Part shown: piece by piece, positions 55,070-64,000 of the stretch
How positions within the stretch are numbered: the first letter of the stretch is position 1
Layout of the letters: every line of letters begins with the position of its first letter
DNA from: Protopterus annectens
Lineage: Eukaryota; Chordata; Ceratodontiformes; Protopteridae
Direction of reading: 5' to 3'
NCBI RefSeq assembly: GCF_019279795.1
Contig: NC_056743.1
Location: 867,546,864-867,610,863, forward strand
DNA length: 64,000 bases
The notes under the pieces: model-generated
Database searches by the model: none
Told to the model about the DNA's origin: nothing
What the model saw: only the letters and a program-made list of their open reading frames with translations
Translations under genes and position numbers: made by a program

Positions 55070-55910
55070 CTGTTGACTGGGCTCAAGCTCAATGCCAAGA
55101 AATGTATTGTTATCCCCTTTGGGAAAAAACATGTATCCATGAATTACCATATAGGTGGCAGTACACTAAACACAGAAAGTGTGATAAGAGACTTAGGGAC
55201 ACAGGTGGACAGTGGTCTCACCTTCGATAACCACAACGCCAAAACAGTCAGGAAATCCTTCTATGTGGCACACCTCATCACGAAGGGCTTTTCATCCAGA
55301 AAAAAGGAGGTCATTGTCCCTCTGTACTCATCCCTCATTAGACCCATTATAGAATACAATGCCCCATTTGGTATGCACCTCTCAAGACATCTGCAACAAC
55401 TGGAAAGGCCTCAGAAATATCTCACTAAAAGAATCACAGGCCTAAAGCAGATGCCCTACGCTGACCGCCTTAAAAACTCCAGCTATACTCTGTCGCATAT
55501 CGTCTACTCAGAGGCGATCTCTGCTTAACATACAAGGCCATGTCAAATCCAGAGCTGTTGGACATGCTACACTTAAAGAAATCCCAATCCTTCAGAGCTA
55601 CACGCTCCAGGGATCTAAACATTGTCATCACAATAAACAAAACATGCTGGAGGGATAGGTTCCTGACCCAGAGACTCCCCAGACTCTGGAATAGATTGCC
55701 CATACATGTCAAGCAGAGTGCCTCTTTGGACCTCTTCAAGAGGAACCTTGACGATTGGATGGGAGAAAGGAAATTCACCCCAGGGATCACGTCAGTCGCC
55801 CTGCTAGACAGGGGTCCAGGAAAGTAAATAATGTGGGAAAGAAATAGCCAGGGAATTGTTATGGCTAGGCTTGTATAAGCCCTAGGGCTGATAGCCTAGT
55901 ACCAACCTAT
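55070..55910 (+). mobile_element. CR1/L2-like LINE, 3' end
   Basis: Plus-strand fragment. The RT C-terminal part reads GLKLNAKKCIVIPFGKK, DLGTQVDSGLTFDNH, LIRPIIEYNAPFGMHLS and LERPQKYLTKRI. A frameshift near 55,500 is followed by FRATRSRDLNIVI, RDRFLTQRLPRLWNRLPIHV and LDLFKRNLDDWM, the usual end of CR1/L2-type ORF2. The 3' end carries GATAGCCTAGTACCAACCTA near 55,887. It lies inside family 2 element J, on the opposite strand. The endonuclease and catalytic palm are missing (5' truncation). Confidence 0.8.
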
Positions 55911-58380
55911 GAACATCAGAGAGCCTTTTCCATTTGGATGGTGGGATTTGCAAAAAAGGAACGACAGCCTATGGATATAAATTTTTTGCACCAAAGTGTC
56001 TCTTGCTATTGATGCCCAGGCTTCTGGGTACACAGACAAGCACCCTCCGATTGCCTTCAGAGAAAAGCAGTTGGGCAACCCTAAAGGACAGCAGGAAAAG
56101 TTCATCTTCGAAGGTATCTTGAACCTTTGGTTCTGCAGGCCTCCTTGACTGGAAGGGTGTGGTCTTCCATTACAACCCCCCACCTCTAAGGGAAGTTTCC
56201 CCTCATGAGTCCTGGAAGGGACCTTGCAACTTTTGGAATCATATCATTTGAACTGCATGTTGACTCCTGGAAGAAGACCTCTGCGGAATAGAAAAACATA
56301 CTCCCATGGCAAGCAAGGTCTTTCCATCTTGCTCATTATAGGACAGCATTTCTTTTCTTGTAGGACCAAACAAGGAAGATCCATAAAAGGGAGCAGTGAT
56401 GGAAGAACACGATGTGCTCTGCTAAGTCACATAAGCACATCCAGGCATATCTCATTATAACTATGCCTGAACCCGGTGCCCACGAGGAAACTTCTGCTGT
56501 ATGAGACCATTAACCTCATGGACTTGATGGAAATACGACTGAAGGGTGGCCAGCTGCAGGAATCACTGTTTATGCTCCTTCGCAGACAATGACTCAGGAA
56601 GAGACCTGGAAAGTTCTTTAACCAAGCCTCTCTGCAATTTGGTGAAATGTGCCAAACAATTAAGCTACCATAAAGCAAAGGTCGCCAAAGTGTAAATGCT
56701 CTTCCCAAATCTGTCCATCACCTGGACTCTGTTAGAGTGATGAACAGAAGAGCTCTGTTCTGCCAGCTCTTCTTAATGGCTGCTGCCACAACCATGCCAT
56801 CCACAGGAACTCCCTTACTCAGAGGCCCATCTTTGGGCAGGGCAAGAAATTTGTCTGGTCAACAAGGGATGGATTCCACTGTATCTGGTTCCGTCCATGC
56901 CTGAAGACAGACAAGATCAATAAAGTCATCAACTAGGGAAAGGGTATGGGGGGGTGGACCCAAGATGTAGGTGGGCCCAGAACCAAAATATTCTAGAACC
57001 AAATATTCTAGAACACTGACTTCTGGTTAAGGACTGCTAGAATGTCTCCAAAGGCGACGTCTTCTGGTGGACACCTTGGGGACCCCTTTCATTCATCAAA
57101 GTCAGTGTCTTCAGTTAAAGATTCCTAAGGGGAATCCATGTGCTTCCTTTTGAGCAATCTCTTCCTGGGGACCTCTTCAGTGGGATGATCTGGGGAAGTA
57201 TCAAAAGATAGGGCTTCTGCAGGAACCTACCCTGTCTAGAAGCTCTAACGGGCCAGCTGTCCACACAGAATAGATTGATGAGGCTCAGAACTCTGTTCTA
57301 AAAGTGGTAGGTTAGTAAGATCTGAAGAGTTGATTGTAGACGGGACTCTTGTGAGAGAAAAAACCCTCTCCACCACCTCAAAGACAAAAATGGCCAGGAG
57401 AAGCCATTGTTGGCCTCACTGGAGCTGAAGCTCCAGCTGTTGCCAAGCCCCAGCTCTGCCTGGGCTCTTGACTCAAGAGAGAAGTCTGACACGAGCTATA
57501 CAGCTCTGAAACGCCAATGGGAAGTGACACCTCGAAATCCCCAGAATCAAAACCATTCCCCCAGATCTGGCACTCAAACTTTGGCTCCAAGACATGTCCT
57601 GCCCTACAGGATCAGAGTTGAACAAGTCAGGGACACAGAGTTGAAGACCTAGCTCAGACATGTCAACTCTCAGAATACTCAAATCTGAGGCTCCAAAATT
57701 GTTGGATGGATCAGTCAAGAAGATGCACCTGTATGAAATACAGGTTGGAGGTTCCCAGATCCTATGGGAGACACGCATGGTAATACCACCATGTGAATCT
57801 GAACCCTGAAGAAATTACTCATCACCCTTATCCACACATCTGCCTCAGAAAGACTCTGGGAGGACCCGATTAGAGGATGATTTGGAAGGGGGACATTACC
57901 TTACTTACAAGAGATGCTGAAGAGAATATTATCAGAGCCATGGGAAAATGGGCTCTCTTGAAAAATGAGGGCTCCAAGACTGGAGATTTGAGTGCCCTCG
58001 ACGTTGGATCCAATCTTTTAGGTGGTTTAGCTGGCGGCTCCAAAGCTAGAGCAGAGTTCAAAGATTGGGCAGGAGAACATGTTCTATGCTCCCTGGACGC
58101 CAAAGAGGATTTTGGTTTCTAAATGGAGATCTGCGGTCCTGAAACAAAAGCATTAGTGGAAGCAGCAAATGCAGATAGCATCATCTAGCACAAGTTTGTT
58201 GTGACAATCCCTTAAGGCCAAGAATTGAAACCTACACTAATCTGATAGGATATTTCCAGGTGGGCCGCTCCTAAACAATATGCGCACTCCCTATGGGTTA
58301 GCAGAATTGGGTATCTTTTGCCCATAGTAAGTGCAATTTTTAAAACCCATTGGCTTTTCAGTCATCTAAAGAAGCAGACA
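55911..58380 (-). pseudogene. Family 2 gag (element J), decayed
   Basis: Minus-strand gag. A piece near 56,430-56,460 reads IVIMRYAWM, matching RRHAWL. GDILAVLNQKSVF-like and acidic/Ser-rich stretches lie near 57,020-57,230. The segment 58,240-58,320 holds the Cys/His start, decayed. The uninterrupted sequence at 56,713-56,790 is the empty-site equivalent of the E insertion in copy I. No long frame survives. Confidence 0.5.
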
Positions 58381-58639
58381 GAAAAGTAGAGGAACAGAAA
58401 GAAAAATATACCAGCAATGGTACACAAGAGCTATTCTATACACTGGTAGGAAAAAAAATGTTTAGGAGGAAAGAAAAAAGGGTTTACCAACCACGGTAAA
58501 AAGGGAAAAGGGACTTGAAATCCTGATGTAGAGAAACCCAATAAAAAGAAAAAAAGAGGAAGAGTGAAATGTAGTACAGAAAAATATAGGAAACTTAATT
58601 TTCTATTGTAACTCAAAAATGTAGAAACCCAACTCCACG

Positions 58640-58757
58640 TGCAAGAGAGTGCGCAATCCACATCTGAAGCACTGAAATGACAAACGAGGTCTGAGGTATT
58701 ACAGGGTTCTGAGGAATTATGGGTAAAGGGAGGAGCTCAAGAGTCGGACCCAAGAGT
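58640..58757. repeat. Right-end region of family 2 element J
   Basis: GAATTATGGGTAAAGGGAGG, AGCTCAAGAGTCGGAC and CCAAGAGTT match the right ITR of copy I near 34,125-34,205 (GATCATGGGAGTGGGAGG, AGCTCGAGCC, CCCAAGAGTG). The extreme end is cut by the Penelope-like element. Confidence 0.5.
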
Positions 58758-58768
58758 TAAGTAAATAT

Positions 58769-59416
58769 GTAAACAGACTCATGGAAGGTGCAAAAAAATC
58801 ACTAAGTACAAAGCACCTCGAACCCAGTAGGAAGATCACGAACAGTTTAATAATAGCAACACAACACAGAATTAACGCTAGCAATGTTGAACAAACGTTT
58901 TCGTCTTCAACTTCGTCAGATGAATTCATTCACTTGCAATCACCTTTTATAAACTACATAATTAGCAATCATCCAATATCCTCAGCTTTGCAATTAAATA
59001 ATAAAAGCTTATTAATATACACTTCACTTCCTTTCAAGAGCTGTATGTGAATCATTAAAAATGTTTTCCATTCAATAACAAATATAAATCAATGATAAAA
59101 CCACATATAAAATTTAAATCAATTGTGTGGATATCTGTATGTATTCTTTCAAATTTAATAAAATACTTATTGTTTAAAAGAAGTTTTAATTTAAATAACT
59201 CTTAAACAACTTGTGGCTCCCTCTACTGGATATCTGCATCATTACAAATAACAAAAATGTACATGTATAAAACCTAAAAACTTCTCACAATCTAACAAGT
59301 CATTAAAAATACTTAAAAATAGTGGAAATATGTTTATAACTCTGCAGCTCTCAACTTTAACAGGAATGAGAGAACATATCATTGAGACCTGGAACTTTAC
59401 TGGGTTCTAAAATTAT
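58769..59416 (-). repeat. Left pseudo-LTR of the Penelope-like element
   Basis: GTAAACAGACTCATGGAAGG at 58,769 through TTCTAAAATTAT at 59,416 repeats 62,783-63,430 in direct orientation with scattered differences. For the minus-strand element this is the downstream copy, continuous with the endonuclease end. Confidence 0.85.
58891..58921 (-). ncRNA. Candidate hammerhead ribozyme core
   Basis: On the minus strand CTGACGA (58,921-58,915), a short GTTGAAGAC stem-loop and GAAA followed by self-complementary AACGTT (58,904-58,897) occur in hammerhead order. Hammerhead motifs are known in pseudo-LTRs of Penelope-like elements. Stem I is weak by eye. In the other pseudo-LTR the core reads CTGACAA (near 62,940), losing the essential G8. 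Confidence 0.4.
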
Positions 59417-59911
59417 TTGCCAGTACAACTCTCTATATTCCACTAGTGTCTCCCACATACCACCCCCCCTAGGGTCAACAGCCACCGTTTCGAAAATAAA
59501 GAACTGAAATTCTGCTTGTTTACAAACAGTACTATGCTTGTATAATGCATTGTTTTCACTTCTAGTCCTAACATCATAAAGGTGCTCAAATTCTTTGCTT
59601 GAGCTTCCTTTTACTCTTACCAACATAAAATGCATCACATTTTTTTACATAGAACTAAGTAAAATACCTTTAGTATTACAATTTGCAAAGGTACTTAAAA
59701 TCAACTTCATTTTCCTTGCTTGCAAGTATACTGATTCTCCTGTTACAAGGTGCAAACAGTAACTACAGCTTCCACACTTAAACCTTTTTTCTTTATAGTT
59801 CCTTTTTCTAAACTGTGTATTCGCACCCCTCTCCAGTATACCCTTAATAGTATTACCTCTCCTGTATATATACTTTAATTCATTGTCAAAAATGTGATTT
59901 AAATCCGACAA
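59357..59911 (-). pseudogene. GIY-YIG-like endonuclease end of the Penelope-like element
   Basis: At 59,645-59,911 FKCGSCSYCLH gives the Cys motif that often precedes the nuclease, then VYLQARKMKLILSTFANCNT leads to the domain start. At 59,357-59,638, SSSKEFEHLYDVRTRSENNA keeps the EH region and NALYKHS, while the expected YVGKT reads MLVRVK. Stops separate the pieces. The domain would nick DNA for insertion. Confidence 0.7.
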
Positions 59912-59926
59912 TTTTGAAAAATTTTT

Positions 59927-61556
59927 CTATTCTTTGTCCACAATTCTTCTGATTAGTCCTGACTGACCATCATATGTAGTAATAATTCCTGAACTATAAT
60001 TGTCATTTGTATTTTCATTGTTTCTTTTTTGTAGAACAGCTGTTTCCGGTTTACCTAAAATAGGGGCAAATCTACCTCCCCTTTCACCAGAAACTTCTTT
60101 ACATATTTGGTCAAACAACTCACCAGGATAACCCGTTTAAAAAACTCTTTCAGTGCTTGACACCTCACTAACAAACATGTTGTCATCTGAAGTCATTCTA
60201 CTCAAACGTACTAATTGACCCTTTAGTACATCCCTCTATTTGATGGGGTGGATGCGAACTAGTATAGTGCAAATATGAGTTCAAAAAGGTCTCCTTTCGA
60301 TATATTTTAGCCATAAAACCTTCATTGGTCCTAACTATATTAACATCAAAATAATTTACCTGTTCATAATCAAAATTATATGTAAATTTTTAAAAAATTA
60401 GTTGTTCCATTAACAGTCAACAAGCAACTTAAAATCATCCTCATTTCCTTTCCATAAAAAACACAAATCTAGAAATCTGACATAAAATGTCCACTTACTA
60501 CTAAAAACTGAAGTTAATATGTATTTGTTTTCCCAATAGGCCATTATAACATTAACATATGTAGGTGCACAATATGCACCCTTGGCAACACCCCTAGACT
60601 GCTTAAAATATTCTCCTTCAAAAAAAATAAAATAATTTTTCAACACTATTTCCATTAACACTAAAACAGTTCTAAAATCATTGTATGTAATTTAATTGAA
60701 ACCCACCAACATCTCCTCAAACCACTCTAAACCTGTATCGTGTGGTATACTTGTAAATAAATCTATAACATCCAAGGTCTCAAATGCTACTTTGTCAGTG
60801 CATAAAGTATTGTCTAACCTTCGCAGAAAGTCCCAAAAATCTTGCAGTATATTAGTGTTGTTCATCACTAATTTTTTCACCTTTTTGTCAATATATTTTG
60901 CCAAAGGTGCAGTCACTGAACCTTCTGCAGAAACTATTGGTCTTAAAGGTGGATCATTAACATTCTTGTGTACCTTTGGGAATGCCAAAAATTGACGATA
61001 CCTTGGGTTCCTCTACATATAAAAAATAAGTGTCTAAGTCAATCAACCCTTCCATTAATAAATCATTCAATAAAACTTGTATTTTTTTATATGCTACATT
61101 CATTTCGTTAATAGACGTCCTAGTGTACTTGGTTGAATCACTTAAAATTTCAAGCATTTTACCTTCATAAGTAATATAGTCCATCAATACTACCCCTCCC
61201 CCACCCTTGTCAGGTTTCATCACTCTAAGATTTTTATTGTTACTCACATCCTTAAGTGTTTCCTGTTCTGACAAGGTCAGGTTGGGTTGCATATTATATC
61301 GTCTCAAGGACTTCCTTAATTCATTTTCCAATACTAATTCAAAGTTTTTTAACTGGGGGTGCAAAGGTGGGTTAAATATACTTCTACGTGCTAATTTTTC
61401 TTCCCTGAAATTAATATTCTTACCATTAAAAAAACATTCCAAATTTTTCTTTCTAATAAATAATTTGATATCCACTAGCAATTTGCAAATATCAGTTTTC
61501 TGCTTAGGTATAAACCCAAAGCCTTTTGAAAATAAGTCAAAAAAAGATTTTGTCAC
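59927..61556 (-). pseudogene. Penelope-type reverse transcriptase, broken
   Basis: In order on the minus strand: LRVMKPDKGGGGVVLMDYIT near 61,180-61,240; MAFPKVHKNVNDPPLRPIVS and ETLDVIDLFTSIPHDTGL at 60,692-60,988; RGVAKGAYCAPTYVNVIMAY near 60,530-60,590; YVRFLDLCFLWKGNEDD near 60,430-60,485; then a linker with RGGRFAPILGKPETAV near 60,030. The catalytic box, normally with two adjacent Asp, reads FLDL, so the second Asp is lost. Several stops and frameshifts. Confidence 0.85.
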
Positions 61557-61618
61557 AACAGTACTGGAGTAGTTAAAAATGTTAAAGTCATTATATGTCC
61601 ACTTAACACCTTAATTTG

Positions 61619-62775
61619 CTATAATATCCAACAGTTCCACATTGGTTGATTCCTCCCCTGTGGCCTCCAATTCCACCCTTTGTAGTTTTTTGGACCATAA
61701 TTGACTGGGTCCTTATATATTAATCTTTCAGACCTTCGAAGTGGGGGAAACTCAGAAGAATCCAATTCATTTCCATTGTAAAAGTGTGCCTCATTTTCTG
61801 TACTACTTTGCATTTCTTTGTCTTGATATACTGTAATTTTCCTTCCCCAAAATTTGGGTTTAGGATATTGTGTCTTAGTCTTATATTCATTTAAATCTCT
61901 TTCTATTTTACCGGTCTTCCTATTTTGTACTTCAACACATTTAACTTCCAGATTTTTAAGAAGCTTGTAATACTTTCCCTTCTCCTCCTCTACTGTAAAT
62001 AATAAATCATTAACTATGCCTTTGTTAGTACGCTCTACATAGGTATATAATTTCTCCATTTCATTTTCATTATTTTTAATAATGGCCTTCATTTCAAAAC
62101 CACAATTGTTAAATGCAGTAATTAAATGGTGATAAAAATCAGTGCCTTCTACAACATTATTAGGATATTTACAAACTCTAAGGCCTTTAGGCACTATATT
62201 TAAATGCAGGCAATATTTCAAGTATGCATTGTCCATTTCCAGCATTTTATATTTGTATAAATAATAAACCAAGTCCTCTAACATTTGAACATATGCTCCG
62301 TTAGTAGTAGTGTTGGTTAACTTTTTTCCAAAATCAAATTTTACATTTAAAACGTCTCTTAATTGACTCTCAGTACCTGGTAGCAAAATGTTGCTTTCTC
62401 CTCCATTCAGCAAGCCCACATTCCTCTGAATGGCTCGCGACTCTTCAAGGGGATGTTTCTCCCTTTCTATGTCTAAGGTACTATGAGGAAATCCATCTAA
62501 GCTCGCTGAATCAGTAATATTCATCCTGTTACTCTCATGGATCTCCCCTTCATTGCAAACGGCCGTTCCTTCATGTGAAGCAGAAAGCCTGAACAGTTCC
62601 TGATTACCAGGCAAAGGAAATGACGATAACAGCGACACCATGGATTGGCTAACGGGCGTAAGCAGCCCAACAAGCTGCATCAACTGTCCTATGAGCTTCC
62701 GAAGCTCTCCAACCTCAGACCCTTTACTGTCACTGCCCATAATGCCAACCGACTGGGTATCCATCCGAAAATAAT
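61619..62775 (-). pseudogene. Upstream frame of the Penelope-like element
   Basis: An open stretch upstream of the RT, with a possible start at MDTQSVGIMGSDSKGSEVGE (ATG near 62,763). I recognise no domain. It has a Leu-rich predicted helix (LRKLIGQLMQLVGLL) near its start and a charged C-terminal half (DEMEKLYTYVERTN-type, EFPPLRRSERLIYKDP). It may be the N-terminal part of the single Penelope protein, separated from the RT frame by a stop at about 61,617. A reading extended into the pseudo-LTR with a hydrophobic run is probably not translated. Confidence 0.5.
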
Positions 62776-62782
62776 GAAACAA

Positions 62783-63430
62783 GTAAACAGACTCACGGAA
62801 GGTGCAAAAAAAATCACTATGACCAAGTACAAAGCACCTCGGACCCAGTAGATAGATCATGAACAGTTTAATAATAGCAACACAACACAGAATTAATGCT
62901 AGCAATGTTGAACAAACGTTTTCGTCTTCAACTTTGTCAGATGAATTCATTCACTTGCAATCACGTTTTATAAACCACATAATTAACAATCATCCAATAT
63001 CCTCAGCATTGCAATTAAATAATAAAAGCTTTGCAATTAAATAATAAAAGCTTATTAATATACACCACTTCCTTTCGAGAGCTGTATGTGAATCATTAAA
63101 AATGTTTTCCATTCAATAACAAATATAAATCAATGTGTGGATATCTGTATGTATTTCAAATTTAATAAAATACTTATTTTTTAAAAGAAGTTTTAATTTA
63201 AATAACTCTAATAAAACAACTTGTGGCTCCCTCTACTGGATATCTGCATCATTACAAATAACAAAAATGTACATGTATAAAACCTAAAAACTTCTCACAA
63301 TCTAACAAGTCATTAAAAATACTTAAAAATAGTGGAAATATGTTTATAACTTTGCAGATCTCAACTTTAAAACAGGAATGAGAGATATCATATCAATGAG
63401 ACCTGGAACTTTACTGGCTTCTAAAATTAT
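62783..63430 (-). repeat. Right pseudo-LTR of the Penelope-like element
   Basis: Direct repeat of 58,769-59,416. It contains a short internal duplication (TTAAATAATAAAAGCTT twice, near 63,017-63,050) not seen in the left copy and lacks some bases near 63,130. It is the upstream copy for the minus-strand element. Confidence 0.85.
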
Positions 63431-64000
63431 GAACTTGAGGAATGAATGAAAAATCACAGATTTTCAGCCTCTCAGGAAAGTTTTAAATATGCACCCAAGC
63501 AAACCTCATTAAAGTTCCACCAGTAACGGCCCTGGAAGCGGCATTAGCCAAGGAAGTGGCATAGCCAAATCATAAGTACACTTCAAAAGACTGTGTAGCC
63601 ACTTGAGACACAGAAACAATATGTTTAGACAAAGTCTTTTTTTTTCCTTAGCTGAGGGAAAGATAACACTCTGTGTTACTATTATCAAAAGTGGCAAGCA
63701 TAAACTAACATAAGAGTTTGACAACTAAGAATTCTTGAAAAAAGTTTTGCAAAAGAATACATGTTGCCATATCCATCACAAGCTTTCCCATTTTTATCAG
63801 AAAGGATGGGATTAGTATTTACCAGTTGTTTACTCATTACATCCGAGTGATGCCTCCAGATGCATCTGCATGTTGACTCCTACTGACACCTCTAGGAGTC
63901 AAATATTGCTTGTTCATATTTGCACCAATAATTCCAAAACCATGCTACGTACAAGATTTTTAAAGATTTCACCTTAAAGCTTACATAATGGCAAACTTAA
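63431..64000 (-). other. DIRS-like gag remnant (probable family 3)
   Basis: On the minus strand a piece near 63,490-63,600 reads VATQSFEVYL, then roughly AMPLPWLMPL and GTLMRFAWVH across frames, comparable to the SLEASCRAAVTGSVLRRHAW part of family 1 gag. It resembles the remnant near 11,870-11,910 (GCACCCAAGCAAACC in both). No open gene is left; the element would continue beyond the window. Confidence 0.35.

Larger units (their letters stand above)
47800..58757 (-). mobile_element. DIRS family 2 element J, split by G and a CR1-like LINE
   Basis: A second family 2 copy. RT-RNase H sequence runs to 49,409, resumes at 54,880-55,065 after element G, and gag follows from 55,911 after the LINE to about 58,380, with a right ITR to about 58,757. 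The order and spacing follow copy I, so the two copies serve as each other's empty sites. The left end (YR, ICR) is missing or unrecognisable. Confidence 0.6.
58769..63430 (-). mobile_element. Penelope-like element with direct pseudo-LTRs
   Basis: A minus-strand Penelope-like retroelement about 4.7 kb long. Direct repeats of about 650 bases flank an upstream frame, a Penelope-type RT and a GIY-YIG-like endonuclease end. This gene order and the direct pseudo-LTRs are typical of the group. It abuts family 2 element J on the left and a gag remnant on the right. Multiple stops inactivate it. Confidence 0.85.

Noticed and set aside
62776-62950. Hydrophobic N-terminus (possible membrane segment) of the Penelope upstream frame
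   Set aside because: It lies in the pseudo-LTR and the same peptide is readable in the other pseudo-LTR copy; the likely start is the internal ATG near 62,763.

Overview
The window looks like a piece of a very large, retroelement-packed vertebrate genome. A salamander, caecilian, frog or lungfish would fit; the sequence alone does not name the species. Two observations support this. One short coding exon (35,130-35,331, minus strand) carries the conserved end of the MRH lectin domain of the ER quality-control protein OS-9. Almost everything else is DIRS-type tyrosine-recombinase retrotransposons plus Penelope-like, RTE-like, L1-like and CR1/L2-like elements. The simplest reading is that most of the window is OS9 intron inflated by nested insertions.

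Layout. Seven copies of DIRS family 1 (called A-G here) all have their genes on the minus strand: A 1-653 (its gag end only), B 654-4,716, C 6,052-11,665 (complete, nearly intact), D about 13,700-18,866, E 26,526-32,082 (complete), F 40,971-46,073 (lost its internal complementary region), G 49,410-54,879 (complete, young-looking). Family 2, a diverged DIRS lineage with other termini, is present as I (22,547-34,239, split by E), J (about 47,800-58,757, split by G and by a CR1-like LINE) and K (4,717-6,051, with C inserted at its edge). A third lineage shows a left end at 46,678-47,205, an orphan internal complementary region at 13,613-13,680, and probable gag remnants at 11,666-13,610 and 63,431-64,000. 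Other elements are a 5'-truncated RTE-like LINE inside a tandem repeat (19,332-21,133), an L1-like LINE (37,200-40,640), a CR1/L2-like LINE 3' end (55,070-55,910), a Penelope-like element with direct pseudo-LTRs (58,769-63,430) and two inverted copies of an AAAT-tailed retroposon.

How family 1 works, as read from the sequence. Read on the minus strand, each element runs: right inverted terminal repeat (ITR) with a CRE-like/TATA promoter, a conserved leader hairpin, gag with a Cys/His motif, reverse transcriptase-RNase H with a Dam-methyltransferase-like tail, tyrosine recombinase (YR) whose start overlaps the previous gene in another frame, an internal complementary region (ICR), a short spacer and the left ITR. 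The ICR is the reverse complement of the element's two ends joined head to tail, as expected if replication passes through a circle. Nested copies give mutual empty sites, and these show insertion without target-site duplication.

No rRNA, tRNA, CRISPR array or complete host gene was found. Element boundaries were read by eye from terminal repeats; boundaries inside old elements are approximate.
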